The position numbers were made by a program, and so were the translations under genes. The notes beneath the pieces are model-generated. The model saw nothing but the letters and a program-made list of their open reading frames with translations. It searched no databases and was not told the DNA's origin. DNA of 64,000 bases from an uncultured Lachnospiraceae bacterium. GTDB lineage: Bacteria > Bacillota > Clostridia > Lachnospirales > Lachnospiraceae. Shown piece after piece: positions 26,768-36,208 of the stretch. The stretch spans positions 62,001 through 126,000 of the forward strand of contig CANRZW010000002.1 of assembly GCA_947644545.1 (NCBI GenBank). The letters run 5' to 3'. Numbering within the stretch: position 1 is the stretch's first letter; the number at the start of each line of letters is the position of its first letter.

Positions 26768-28111
26768 ATGAAAAAGAAAATATTGTTCGTATCTCTCGGG
26801 TGTGACAAGAACCTGGTGGATTCCGAGATGATGCTGGGACTGCTTGCAAAGAGCGGTTATGAGTTTACCGACGACGAGCAGGACGCAGATGTTGTGGTGG
26901 TCAATACCTGCTGCTTTATCAATGATGCCAAGGAAGAAAGTATCAATACGATCCTGGAGATGGCGGAGCTTAAGAAGAGCGGCGCTGTGGAAGCGCTGAT
27001 CGTGACGGGATGTCTTGCCCAGCGCTACAGGGAGGAGATTCAGAGAGAAATTCCCGAGGTAGATGCCATTCTGGGAACAATGGCGATCGATGAGATTGTA
27101 AAGACCCTGGAGGAAGTAGGGCAGGGCATAAAAAACAACTGTTACAAGAATTTGGACAGGAAGCCTCTGACAGGCGTTGACCGCGTGGTTACCACGGGCG
27201 GCCATTATGCTTATCTGAAGATCGCGGAAGGGTGCGATAAGCGCTGTACCTACTGTATTATTCCCAGGGTGCGGGGCAGTTATCGCAGCGTGCCGATGGA
27301 GAGTCTGGTGCAGGAGGCGGAAAGACTGGCGGATCAGGGGATCAGGGAGCTGATTCTTGTGGCGCAGGAGACGACGCTGTACGGGATGGATCTGTACGGG
27401 CAGAAGGCACTGCCGGAATTGCTGCGCCGGTTATGCGCGATCAGCGGGCTGTACTGGATACGGATCCTGTACTGCTACCCGGAGGAGATTGATGAGGCAT
27501 TGATCAAGACGATCCGGCAGGAGAAGAAGATCTGTCACTATCTGGATCTGCCCATTCAACATGCATCCGATGCGATTCTGCGCAGAATGGGGCGCAGAAC
27601 CAACAGGGAGCAGTTGGAGCGGACGATCGCCAGACTGCGCGAGGAGATTCCGGATATCTGTCTGCGGACTACGCTGATCACTGGTTTTCCGGGAGAGACG
27701 CAGGAGGATCATGAACAGCTGCTTGACTTTATCGACCGCATGGAGTTTGACAGACTGGGTGTCTTTACTTACTCTCAGGAGGAGGATACGTCGGCGGCGC
27801 TGATGGAAGACCAGATCGCGGAGGAGGTTAAACAGAGACGGTTTGCGGAACTGATGGAATTGCAGCAGGAGATCGCTTTTGCGGCGGCGGAGGATATGGT
27901 AGACAGCGTGGTTACGGCGGTGATCGAGGGCAAAGTTGTCGATGAAGATGCCTATGTGGCACGGACTTATAAAGACGCACCCGGCGTGGATGGGCTGCTG
28001 TTCGTGAATACGGGACGGGAGCTGATGACCGGCGATTTTGTGAGAGTGAGAATCAATGACGTTTATGAATATGATCTGATGGGAGTGTTGGAAGATGAAT
28101 TTACCGAATAA
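26768..28111 (+). CDS. rimO: Ribosomal protein S12 methylthiotransferase RimO
   Basis: 447 residues, complete. An N-terminal UPF0004 domain with three Cys for the auxiliary cluster (SLGCDKNLVDSE, NTCCFI, TGCLAQRY). A radical SAM domain with C156-x3-C160-x2-C163 in EGCDKRCTYCIIP. A C-terminal TRAM-like domain (about 380-447). It adds a methylthio group to an Asp of uS12. The gene begins 2 bases after rpoZ and overlaps pgsA by 17 bases. Confidence 0.96.
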   Translation: MKKKILFVSLGCDKNLVDSEMMLGLLAKSGYEFTDDEQDADVVVVNTCCFINDAKEESINTILEMAELKKSGAVEALIVTGCLAQRYREEIQREIPEVDAILGTMAIDEIVKTLEEVGQGIKNNCYKNLDRKPLTGVDRVVTTGGHYAYLKIAEGCDKRCTYCIIPRVRGSYRSVPMESLVQEAERLADQGIRELILVAQETTLYGMDLYGQKALPELLRRLCAISGLYWIRILYCYPEEIDEALIKTIRQEKKICHYLDLPIQHASDAILRRMGRRTNREQLERTIARLREEIPDICLRTTLITGFPGETQEDHEQLLDFIDRMEFDRLGVFTYSQEEDTSAALMEDQIAEEVKQRRFAELMELQQEIAFAAAEDMVDSVVTAVIEGKVVDEDAYVARTYKDAPGVDGLLFVNTGRELMTGDFVRVRINDVYEYDLMGVLEDEFTE

Positions 28112-28628
28112 ACTGACAATGTTTCGTGTGATCCTGATCCCTTTCTTTGTAGTGTTTCTTTTGATTGACATAACATCTGTTGACAAATGGATAGCACTTG
28201 CTATCTTTGCTGTTGCCAGCCTGACAGACCTGCTGGACGGCAAGATTGCCCGTAAATACAACCTGGTGACGAATTTCGGAAAGTTTATGGATCCACTGGC
28301 GGATAAGTTGCTGGTATGTTCCGCGTTGATCTGCCTTGTGGAGCTTAGCAGAGTTCCTGCCTGGATGGTGATCGTCATCATCGCCAGAGAGTTTATTATC
28401 AGCGGTTTCAGACTGGTGGCTTCGGACAATGGTGTCGTGATTGCGGCAAGTTATTGGGGAAAGTTCAAGACTACGTTCCAGATCATCATGATCTGTCTGA
28501 TGATAGCAGATCTGGAGGCGCTGCAGCTTGTGACAGTGATTGTGACCTGGGTGGCGGTAATCCTTACAGTGGTGTCGCTTGTGGATTATCTGGTGAAGAA
28601 CAAGGACGTTATGAAGGATACGAAATAA
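28095..28628 (+). CDS. pgsA: CDP-diacylglycerol-glycerol-3-phosphate 3-phosphatidyltransferase
   Basis: 177 residues, polytopic. The CDP-alcohol phosphatidyltransferase motif D-x2-DG-x2-AR-x8-G-x3-D-x3-D is complete: TDLLDGKIARKYN followed by GKFMDPLADKLL. It makes phosphatidylglycerol-phosphate at the membrane. The start overlaps the end of rimO, within the frequent rimO-pgsA-cinA order of Clostridia. Confidence 0.95.
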   Translation: MNLPNKLTMFRVILIPFFVVFLLIDITSVDKWIALAIFAVASLTDLLDGKIARKYNLVTNFGKFMDPLADKLLVCSALICLVELSRVPAWMVIVIIAREFIISGFRLVASDNGVVIAASYWGKFKTTFQIIMICLMIADLEALQLVTVIVTWVAVILTVVSLVDYLVKNKDVMKDTK

Positions 28629-28658
28629 ACGCAGAGAGAGCATAGAAGGATAAAGCAT

Positions 28659-29930
28659 ATGATCGTAGAACTGATTTCAGTAGGAACAGAGATTCTATTG
28701 GGCAATATTGTGAATACCAATGCAGCCTTCCTGTCCGAGAAATGTGCCGGGCTTGGCCTTTCCTGTTATTATCAGGATGTAGTGGGTGACAATGAGGACA
28801 GGCTGTATGATACGATAAAGACAGCTCTTGGCAGGGCTGATATTCTGCTCTTGTCAGGAGGACTTGGGCCGACTCAGGACGATCTGACGAAGGAAGTGGC
28901 GGCCAGGGTAATGGGAAAGACATTGTATCTTCATGAGGAGAGCAAGGCGGCCATTCAGAGTTTTTTTGAAAAAAGAGGGATGGAGATCACGGACAATAAC
29001 TGGAAGCAGGCCATGGTGCCGGAGGGCTGCATTGTGGTGGACAATCCAAACGGCACGGCTCCGGGTATTATCATGGCGGAAAACGGTAGACATGTGATCC
29101 TGATGCCGGGCCCGCCGAATGAAATGATTCCCATGTTTGAGACATCGATCATGCCTTACTTAAGCAGTCTGCAGTCCTGTGTGATCTATTCGCAGACCGT
29201 GAAGATCTGCGGTGTGGGAGAAAGCAAGGCGGAGACGATGGTGGCGGATCTGATCAATGAACAGACCAATCCGACGCTGGCTACCTATGCCAAGACCGGT
29301 GAGGTGCACCTGCGTGTGACTGCCAGAGCCGAGGATGAGAAGGCGGCCAGAAAGCTGGTGAAGCCCATGGTCAAGGAATTAAAGGGAAGGTTCGGCAACC
29401 ATGTCTATACAACGGAAGATGATGTGACGTTAGAGAAAGCGGTGGTGGATCTGCTGCTGGCCAATGAGCTGACAGTGAGCACGGTGGAATCCTGCACGGG
29501 CGGTTTGGTGGCGGCCAGACTGATCAACGTGCCCGGTGTGTCCGAGGTCTTTAAGTCAGGGTATATCACATATTCCAATAAGGCAAAGCGCAGGCTTCTG
29601 GGAATCAAGAAGAACACCCTCTCGAAGCATGGGGCAGTCAGCGAAGAGGTGGCAAGAGACATGGCGAAGGGTGCGGCCATGATGTCGAAGGCAGATGTAG
29701 TGGTCAGCGTTACCGGCATAGCCGGGCCAGACGGCGGTACGGAAGAGAAGCCGGTCGGACTGGTATATATCGGGTGTTATGTATGCGGACGGTATACTGT
29801 CAAGAAGTGTCTTTTCAGCGGCGACCGCGCCAAGATCAGGGAGAATACGGTTTCCGCCGCATTGGCGTTAATGCGGGAATGCATTTTGAAGTATTATAGC
29901 GAAGTAACCTTTGGCGGGAAAAATAAATAA
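28659..29930 (+). CDS. cinA: CinA family nicotinamide-nucleotide amidase
   Basis: 423 residues. The N-terminal MoCF-like domain has SVGTEILLGNIVNTNA and LLSGGLGPTQDDLTKE; the C-terminal CinA deamidase domain (about 255-415) has VESCTGGLVAARL, SGYITYSNKAK and SVTGIAGPDGG. It deamidates NMN in pyridine nucleotide salvage and is linked to competence in some species. It follows pgsA by 30 bases. Confidence 0.94.
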   Translation: MIVELISVGTEILLGNIVNTNAAFLSEKCAGLGLSCYYQDVVGDNEDRLYDTIKTALGRADILLLSGGLGPTQDDLTKEVAARVMGKTLYLHEESKAAIQSFFEKRGMEITDNNWKQAMVPEGCIVVDNPNGTAPGIIMAENGRHVILMPGPPNEMIPMFETSIMPYLSSLQSCVIYSQTVKICGVGESKAETMVADLINEQTNPTLATYAKTGEVHLRVTARAEDEKAARKLVKPMVKELKGRFGNHVYTTEDDVTLEKAVVDLLLANELTVSTVESCTGGLVAARLINVPGVSEVFKSGYITYSNKAKRRLLGIKKNTLSKHGAVSEEVARDMAKGAAMMSKADVVVSVTGIAGPDGGTEEKPVGLVYIGCYVCGRYTVKKCLFSGDRAKIRENTVSAALALMRECILKYYSEVTFGGKNK

Positions 29931-29963
29931 AATAGCAGGAGTTGTGAAAAGGGAGAAGAACGA

Positions 29964-31250
29964 ATGGGCCGACCGGAAGAGTTTGACGAGCATAATAACG
30001 GCAACAAGGAAGAAATGGGTGTTATTGAGGAGAAGACGGTAGAGCCTGATCTGCGAAATACCGATGTCAATCCTTACACAGACGGATCATATAACAGCAA
30101 TCCATACAAGGATGGTCCGTACAATAACGATCCGTATGGAAGCTGGCAGAGCCAGGGCGGTTCGCATAGCGATGGCCCGTATAACGGTAATCCGTATCAA
30201 CATGATCCTTATGGAAACTGGCAGGGTCAGGATCAACATGATCCTTGTGACAGTCCGTATAACAATAACCCCTACAGTCCATATGCTGCACCGGCAAAGA
30301 AGAATAATATTGCTTTGATCATCGGTATTGTGGTTGGCATCATTGTCCTGTTTTTGATTGCCGTGTTTGCACTGACATATAAGGCAGTGTCTTTGTTTGC
30401 GGAAGAACGGGACCGCCGTCGTCGTGACAGTTATGAAGAACATGAATTCCGTGATGACCGGGAGAAAAATCGGGAAGAGCGCAGAGAAGAGGACGACCTG
30501 GATGACTACTTTGATGACTCTTACGATGATTATTTTAATGATGATTATTATGACTATGATTACGACGATTACTTCAATGATGATTATGATGCCTACGACG
30601 ACTATGATTATGATAATGAGCAGTATTACACCCTGCATGATGATATCAGGCAGGATCTGTCGTATTCGGTAGAGTTTGATTATTTTGAATATGAGTCGGA
30701 CGATGAAGATGTGGCGATTCTGGTGTCTTACCCTGTGATAGAGGGCGAAAATGTGCCGAATCTTGCGCATCTGAATGATGTGATCCAGGAGGAGGTTGAC
30801 CTTTTCAAGGATTATTATGAAGAAGAGTACATAGAGTATATGGAAGACGAAGACAGCTATTTTACCGCGCTTTCTTCCGGCTATGTCACTTATATGGATG
30901 AAGAGAAGTTAAGCATTGTATTTTCCGAATATATCTATTCTGACTATTATGATTCGGCATATTTATATTGCATTAATATTGATATGGAGAATGGCGTCAT
31001 TCTGGATAATGAGAATATTCTCAGTATAGATGATGCGTTTTCCGTAGAATTTAGAAAGCAGAGTGATATTCAGAATGGTGAGATCGTATATGTGACCGGT
31101 ATGACAGATCAGGAGATCACAGGACTGTTTAATTCTCCGGATGTTATCGTCTTCTATACGCCGAAAGGGATGGAGATTGGATTTAACTATGAGGACGGCT
31201 GGGTCACGGTTACTTATGAGGAATATGAGAAGTATCTGAAAGTTTTCTGA
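29964..31250 (+). CDS. Membrane-anchored protein with PY-rich repeats and Asp/Tyr tract
   Basis: 428 residues. The N-terminal cytoplasmic part (about 35-110) has imperfect repeats of the type YNxNPY, DPYGxWQ and DGPYN. One membrane helix follows (about 115-137), then an Arg/Glu-rich charged stretch and an exceptional Asp/Tyr/Asn tract of some 45 residues (about 172-218). The C-terminal 200 residues form an outer acidic domain that resembles the DUF3298/RsiV-like family by its layout. Function unknown; a cell-envelope stress or calcium-binding role is possible. GGGAGAAG lies before the ATG. Confidence 0.65.
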   Translation: MGRPEEFDEHNNGNKEEMGVIEEKTVEPDLRNTDVNPYTDGSYNSNPYKDGPYNNDPYGSWQSQGGSHSDGPYNGNPYQHDPYGNWQGQDQHDPCDSPYNNNPYSPYAAPAKKNNIALIIGIVVGIIVLFLIAVFALTYKAVSLFAEERDRRRRDSYEEHEFRDDREKNREERREEDDLDDYFDDSYDDYFNDDYYDYDYDDYFNDDYDAYDDYDYDNEQYYTLHDDIRQDLSYSVEFDYFEYESDDEDVAILVSYPVIEGENVPNLAHLNDVIQEEVDLFKDYYEEEYIEYMEDEDSYFTALSSGYVTYMDEEKLSIVFSEYIYSDYYDSAYLYCINIDMENGVILDNENILSIDDAFSVEFRKQSDIQNGEIVYVTGMTDQEITGLFNSPDVIVFYTPKGMEIGFNYEDGWVTVTYEEYEKYLKVF

Positions 31251-31294
31251 TTCGTGACGGTATTTGGATCTGCCAGGAAAAGAGATAGCAATGA

Positions 31295-31326
31295 GCCCCG
31301 GAATGTGACAGTTCCGGGGCTTTTGT
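31295..31326. terminator. Bidirectional terminator
   Basis: A perfect 9-bp stem GCCCCGGAA (31295-31303) with TTCCGGGGC (31312-31320), 8-base loop, then TTTTGTTG. It separates the convergent membrane-protein gene and eutH. Confidence 0.85.
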
Positions 31327-31362
31327 TGTACCTGCCAGGCGCGGTGTACTGGTTGCCCTGGG

Positions 31363-32421
31363 CTATTTGATCAAAAAGGCGGTCAGGATGACGGCGGCCG
31401 CTGCGCCGCTCAGTTTTCCACACACCAGAGCGGAAAGAAGCTCAGGCTCCGTGGCCAGCGTGAATCCCATGTGAGCGGCTAAGAGGCTTGCTCCGCTTAC
31501 GAGAAAAGCGCTGAGGGCGATTTTGCCTTTCTGATCCAGGTTGTGATATTCGGCGAGAGCAGGGAGGGCACTCACCAGTCCGATCAGCATCCCGGTAAGG
31601 CATTGCGGGCTGATGTCAAGTTTGCCGCCGAGTCTTGTGAAAGGCTTAGTCAGGAGCCGGCGAAACAGTTCCGCCATAGGCAGACTGCCCAGCATAACGA
31701 TGCCAATGGAGGCGACAACGGCCATGGCATCTTCGAGCGGGGCCATGCCGGGCAGAAGCCGGAAGCCACAGAGGAATTCAACGGCGGCAAGCATCAGGCC
31801 GACAGTGATCAGGATTCGGATGCCGCCTGCCAGTATGCAGAATCCTCTTACCATCCGGTCAGGGATTTTCCACAGACCAAGGAGAAGCAGCAGCGCGGCG
31901 GCAAATACAGGCAGATTTTGGATCAGGCATTCCGGGAGGGAGAGACCGGCCATTATGCCGCCCACAAGCAGTCCTGCCGGCATGGCTGCTAATCCCAACA
32001 TGATTCCTTTGGCGAAATAAGGCCTGTCTTCTGTGGGAATCATGCCCATGCCGACCGGAATGGTGAAGACAAGGGTACAGCCGAAAATGGCTGATACTAC
32101 GATGCCGGCATAGCTGCCAACCCGGCTGTCTATAGCCAGTTCCTCAGCCAGCTGATAGCCGCCCATATCAATGGCCAGTATGCTGCCGAACATGGCCGGG
32201 TCTGCGCCGATCAATTGATAGAGGGGAACGATTATCCGTCCAAGGACGTTGGCCAGTACCGGCGCCAGACAGATCATGCCGGCCATGGACAAGGCGGTGG
32301 AGCCCAGAAGACGGAAACCTTCCTCGAATTTGTCTCCGTAGCCGTATTTATTCCCAAGCAGTCTGTCTGTTCCGCCAAGCACGACACCGGCGGCCATGAT
32401 TATCATCAGTATCCGATTCAT
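31363..32421 (-). CDS. eutH: Ethanolamine permease EutH
   Basis: 352 residues from the ATG at 32421 (MNRILMIIMAAGVVLGG), which has AAGGG about 11 bases upstream; the longer frame to 32472 adds an unlike charged stretch. It is highly hydrophobic with about ten helices. EutH features include LLGNKYGYGDKFEEGF, ILAIDMGGYQLAEELA and LLAAHMGFT near the end. EutH helps take up ethanolamine at low concentration. No other eut gene is in the window, so this is an isolated copy. Confidence 0.85.
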   Translation of the reverse strand: MNRILMIIMAAGVVLGGTDRLLGNKYGYGDKFEEGFRLLGSTALSMAGMICLAPVLANVLGRIIVPLYQLIGADPAMFGSILAIDMGGYQLAEELAIDSRVGSYAGIVVSAIFGCTLVFTIPVGMGMIPTEDRPYFAKGIMLGLAAMPAGLLVGGIMAGLSLPECLIQNLPVFAAALLLLLGLWKIPDRMVRGFCILAGGIRILITVGLMLAAVEFLCGFRLLPGMAPLEDAMAVVASIGIVMLGSLPMAELFRRLLTKPFTRLGGKLDISPQCLTGMLIGLVSALPALAEYHNLDQKGKIALSAFLVSGASLLAAHMGFTLATEPELLSALVCGKLSGAAAAVILTAFLIK

Positions 32422-32505
32422 TTTACGATTATCCCTTCTGTCCTTTCTAAATAAATATGAGAGTTCTCCCAATTACAGGTATGCAGCAAGCGGGTGCGTC
32501 AATGC

Positions 32506-32832
32506 TTAGAAAATATACTGCACGAGAAGCATATAGCAGATCGTGCCGCCTGCGATTGACAGGAGCATCTGGCGTTTCCACAGATGCAGTCCTACTACAA
32601 CAAGGATAGCAGCAAACTCCGGCAGGCCATGGCTGCCGGAGAGAATAGATACATTTTTCAGGCAGTAGACGATCAGCATACCGAAGATGGCTGCCGGAAG
32701 CGCTTTGCCCAGATACTGTATGTACCTTGGGGTCGGTTTCCTGGAGGAAAACAGCAGGAAAGGAAGAAATCTTGTGGCCATGGTGCCAAGCGCACAGAGC
32801 GCGATCGTGATGATCTGTTGTGTCAATGTCAT
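32506..32832 (-). CDS. azlD: Branched-chain amino acid exporter subunit AzlD
   Basis: 108 residues, four hydrophobic helices, with [15 protein letters not shown] and [20 protein letters not shown], typical of AzlD. Together with AzlC it forms an exporter for branched-chain amino acids or their analogues. Its start overlaps the end of azlC by four bases (ATGA). Confidence 0.9.
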   Translation of the reverse strand: MTLTQQIITIALCALGTMATRFLPFLLFSSRKPTPRYIQYLGKALPAAIFGMLIVYCLKNVSILSGSHGLPEFAAILVVVGLHLWKRQMLLSIAGGTICYMLLVQYIF

Positions 32833-33605
32833 GCCATGTCACCTGCCTTTTCAATGGGGTTGCGAAATATGGTAAGAAGGCATAGGATGCCGGTCATCGT
32901 CGGGATCATAAAGGAATCCGGTCCGAAGAGCAGAAGGCAGACGACGGAGACGGCAATCCCTGCGACAGCGGTATAGTGACTCTTTTCTTTGAGCCATTGT
33001 TCGAGGAAGATAACCACGAACATTGCCGTCATGACAAAGTCCAACCCTTCCGTATCGAAGGAGATCAGGGAGCCGAGCAGTCCGCCGAGCACGGCGCCCG
33101 TAACCCAGTAGATCTGGTTGTACAGTGTCACAAAGAACATGAACCAGCCCCGGTCTGTGCCTTCGGGAACCCGGGCAGAGCAGTTGATCGAAAAGCTTTC
33201 GTCACACATGCCGAAAATAAGATAGATCTTTTTGCATCCGAGGCCCTTAAATCTGTCCAGCATGGCGATGCCGTAGAATAAATGTCTGGCCTGTATCATC
33301 AGCGCCATGACAAGCGTCTGCACCGGGGCAAAGGCGGAGAGCAGCATCTCCACCGCCACAAATTCGAGAGAGCCGCCGAAGATCGTCAGGCTCATGAACA
33401 GTGGATAGAGAAAACTGAAACCGGATACATTCATATAGATACCGTAGGTGATGCCCAGGAACCAGAAGCCGGCAAAGATCGGGATGGTGTGAGGAAAGGC
33501 ATGGCGGGCGGCCTGCCTGATCTGTTGACTTTTTGATGGGTGATTATTCATGGATTCTGCTTTTTTCATAGTACTGTGTTCTTTGTCCTCGCTTCTGTAT
33601 TTCAT
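32829..33605 (-). CDS. azlC: Branched-chain amino acid permease AzlC
   Basis: 258 residues if read from 33605; in-frame ATGs at 33569 and 33551 are as likely, since none has a strong site. AzlC family motifs: [35 protein letters not shown] and [17 protein letters not shown]. It is a polytopic inner-membrane protein that works with AzlD. It starts about 30 bases after the WYL gene stop on the same strand. Confidence 0.9.
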   Translation of the reverse strand: MKYRSEDKEHSTMKKAESMNNHPSKSQQIRQAARHAFPHTIPIFAGFWFLGITYGIYMNVSGFSFLYPLFMSLTIFGGSLEFVAVEMLLSAFAPVQTLVMALMIQARHLFYGIAMLDRFKGLGCKKIYLIFGMCDESFSINCSARVPEGTDRGWFMFFVTLYNQIYWVTGAVLGGLLGSLISFDTEGLDFVMTAMFVVIFLEQWLKEKSHYTAVAGIAVSVVCLLLFGPDSFMIPTMTGILCLLTIFRNPIEKAGDMA

Positions 33606-33635
33606 GTCTTTACTATTTTGAGCGTCGTTGTGTCG

Positions 33636-35147
33636 TCAAATGGCGCCTGTATTATGGCCGGCAATTGTCGGCAGGTATTGCTTCAGGGCCTCTTCCCAAT
33701 TAGACTTTAGTTGATCGGCAAGCGCCGGGTTCGTGTCCCTGTCAACCACGGCACAGGCCCCGAAGCTCCGAATCCAGGGGACGAGTTCCATCTCGTTACA
33801 GGTATCAACAGTGAAATCAACCTTTCCGTTACCAAGTTCGGTTATGGCGCCGTGCCGCCTGGTTGCCTGTAAACGACTGAAAAGCTTGGGATATTCATCT
33901 TTCGGGAAGGAAAAATGAATCGTTACGGTGGAGATCGTGTCTCCGAGCGCAATGTTCCATACATTTTTAATCTGTGTTTGATAGATACGATGATATGCGG
34001 AATGAATGTCCTTCAGATCATTGTCCGATAAAGCCTCATATATCCGTTTCTTATCAAAAGATCTTATCATGGTGACATCTGAGACAGCCGAAATTCTTGG
34101 CATATAGTATTTCTGATCGCTGTAGTTGTAACAAAAGAAATACTGTCTGCCGTATTGTTTGTCGATCACTACTTTCATTGGAAGCACATCAAATCGAAGC
34201 AGTTCCTCGTTCTTAGTCTTATAGGAATATCTGATAGCCGACTTGTTATGGATAGCGGTGATAATTTGCCATGTCACATCATCATCAATTACATTCTGCA
34301 GTCGATGATTCTTGTAGAAGAAGACAGGATTCTCCTGTTTGTTGAAGAAGCTGTCGGTTTCCTTGGAATATACTGACTGTAAATAAGCCTCAATTGTTGA
34401 AGATAAGTAAAATCCAGGAATTGTAAGGAAAGTACAGTTATAGAAGAACTGTGTCATAAGCTGGATATCAGATAAATCCGCAGATTCGACAGTGGCAAAG
34501 ATGTCTGTTGACAGGACATATCTGTTCTTGCCGGATTCTATCAGGATTCCAAGATCCACTAAATCTTCAATGCGTGATTTGACACGGGCCCATGTGAATA
34601 ACTTGTTGTTGTGTTCCATGTTGGGAACGATATTATTAAGTTCGTTAAGGACAGACTGGTTATTTTTGTATATGTTTTTGACAATGGTAACAAGGTCCGC
34701 TACGGCTACGGCATCATCGGTCTCAATTACTTCGTCGTCATCCAGAATCCCGCTGTCCTCTAGGTATTCATATGGATCCTCAGGATAAACCGGGTCTACA
34801 AAAGCCTGCATAAGGCAAAAGTAGAAAATAATGTCTTCTGTTGTATAGGAGCAATTCTGATAGGTTTCTGCGAGATAATTTGCCGGACAGCGAAAGGGAT
34901 CATACATAAAGCGGAACATCTTATCGGTTCCTTTTTCAGTTGCTTTGTGTACTTGCAGATATTCACCGTCAATATAGTTTTTTATGCGGTGAAGCATATT
35001 GTAAAAGGTACTGATACTGCTCACCAGTTTCTTTTCGACGAGTTCTTCTTTTGAAGAGCTTCCAAACATATACAGATAGCGGAGAATTTCACGGATTTTA
35101 TCGTAATTCATGATATTGTTTTGGAAAGTATGAGTATCTTTTGGCAT
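33636..35147 (-). CDS. WYL-domain transcriptional regulator
   Basis: 503 residues from the ATG at 35147; the frame extends to 35237 without a better site. The N-terminal part has a winged-helix segment (YDKIREILRYLYMFGSSS and following). The centre-to-C-terminus has a WYL ligand-binding domain, RYSYKTKNEELLRFDVLP then KQYGRQYFFCYNY, followed by a WCX-like tail. WYL proteins such as BrxR and CapW repress anti-phage operons and sense nucleic acid ligands. It is transcribed away from the seven-gene operon at 35422-50635 and shares its 274-base control region, so it is the likely regulator of that operon. Confidence 0.8.
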   Translation of the reverse strand: MPKDTHTFQNNIMNYDKIREILRYLYMFGSSSKEELVEKKLVSSISTFYNMLHRIKNYIDGEYLQVHKATEKGTDKMFRFMYDPFRCPANYLAETYQNCSYTTEDIIFYFCLMQAFVDPVYPEDPYEYLEDSGILDDDEVIETDDAVAVADLVTIVKNIYKNNQSVLNELNNIVPNMEHNNKLFTWARVKSRIEDLVDLGILIESGKNRYVLSTDIFATVESADLSDIQLMTQFFYNCTFLTIPGFYLSSTIEAYLQSVYSKETDSFFNKQENPVFFYKNHRLQNVIDDDVTWQIITAIHNKSAIRYSYKTKNEELLRFDVLPMKVVIDKQYGRQYFFCYNYSDQKYYMPRISAVSDVTMIRSFDKKRIYEALSDNDLKDIHSAYHRIYQTQIKNVWNIALGDTISTVTIHFSFPKDEYPKLFSRLQATRRHGAITELGNGKVDFTVDTCNEMELVPWIRSFGACAVVDRDTNPALADQLKSNWEEALKQYLPTIAGHNTGAI

Positions 35148-35421
35148 CGAATCACTTCTTTCAATAAAATTTGCAGGTTTTTTTGCAGGGGGCTGTTCCG
35201 TATTGTAGTAAGATAATCTTAACAGCAAATAAGACAAGAAAACAGCCGTGGAGATGATAAATAATACGGATTTCAGTATAGCAAAAGCAAGGCGATAAAT
35301 CTACACGAAATTTGATTTTCTACCAGGAAATTGCTATAATTTCAAGTGGTATTTGCACGATTTGACAATATTTTTGATGATTTTTTGCGAGGAAATAAAC
35401 GACCAGATGGAGGAGAGAAGG
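35148..35421. promoter_or_regulatory. Divergent control region of the island
   Basis: 274 bases between the WYL gene and the operon. GGCTGTT (from 35191) is matched by AACAGCC about 50 bases on. GAAATT and AATTTC flank the promoter spacer at 35308-35346 and could be an operator for the WYL protein. No small gene was seen. The operator assignment is a guess. Confidence 0.45.
35312..35340 (+). promoter_or_regulatory. Promoter of the seven-gene island operon
   Basis: -35 TTGATT (35312-35317), 17-base spacer, perfect -10 TATAAT (35335-35340). It lies about 80 bases before the vWA start and is the only strong promoter noted in the operon. Confidence 0.7.
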
Positions 35422-36111
35422 ATGGAAAATGAGTTTGAAGGATTTGTAATGCCAGGGGCCAGGATTCTGCCGGTGTTTTTGCTCTTGGATGTAAGCGGTA
35501 CAATGTCGCTTGATAACAAGATGTATGAATTGAACAGGGCGGTAAAGGAAATGATTGAGACGTTTAAGCGTGAGCAGGCGGTGCAGGTGGAAATCTACGT
35601 TTCCATCATTACCTTTGGCGATCAGGCTGAGATGATATCGGAGTTAAGAGCAGTAAGTGAGATTGCCTATTCGGATTTGGTAGCAGGCGGAGAGACTTGT
35701 ATGGGTCAGGCTTTTGCTATGGCAAAGGAGATCATCGAGGACAGGAATAAATTACCGCCAAATTCATACAGGCCGGTAGTGGTTCTCGTGTCCGATGGCT
35801 GGCCTCAGGATCGTAATGATCCTGGAAATAAGAAGTTTGAGAGCCAGTTGGATCAGTTTATTGCAACCGGCCGTTCGGCAAAGTGCGACCGTTGGAGTCT
35901 TGCTATTGGAGCTGATGCGGATATTACAATGATGAAGCGTTTTATGAATCATCCGGAAAAGGAAGTATGCTATGTTGAGGATGCTGCAGACATTCATAAG
36001 TTCTTCCGCTTTATCTCGTCAAGCACTGTTCAGCGCAGCAAGAGTATAACGCCTGATGTGATTCCGGCTGAATTAGTGAGTACAGACATTTTGGATCTTA
36101 ATTTTGACTAA
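35422..36111 (+). CDS. vWA domain protein, TerY-like
   Basis: 229 residues from the ATG at 35422, with AGGAGA five bases upstream; the longer frame begins at a TTG without a site. A single von Willebrand A domain: RILPVFLLLDVSGTMS supplies the MIDAS residues D23-x-S25-x-T27, GGETCMGQAF gives the second Thr and VVLVSDGWPQD the Asp. The layout resembles TerY, which in other conflict systems pairs with a protein kinase. The next gene here is a kinase. It probably acts as a metal-dependent adaptor. No membrane segment or signal peptide. Confidence 0.85.
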   Translation: MENEFEGFVMPGARILPVFLLLDVSGTMSLDNKMYELNRAVKEMIETFKREQAVQVEIYVSIITFGDQAEMISELRAVSEIAYSDLVAGGETCMGQAFAMAKEIIEDRNKLPPNSYRPVVVLVSDGWPQDRNDPGNKKFESQLDQFIATGRSAKCDRWSLAIGADADITMMKRFMNHPEKEVCYVEDAADIHKFFRFISSSTVQRSKSITPDVIPAELVSTDILDLNFD

Positions 36112-36208
36112 GGAAGTAAAGGCTGCATTCCGCTCATGGCTCGAAAGCGGTAGTGAAAGCGGTAAACGCAGCAGATGACAGAACTCTTATGTGCTATAGG
36201 AGGAGATA

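Noticed and set aside
30087-30770. Minus-strand Ile/Val-rich frame resembling a membrane protein
   Set aside because: It is the complement of the Asp/Tyr-rich tract of the plus-strand gene; codons GAT/TAT read as ATC/ATA.
36112-36208. Possible hairpin CCGCT/AGCGG between the vWA and kinase genes
   Set aside because: Stem of only 5 bp and no T tract; not enough to call a terminator or processing site.
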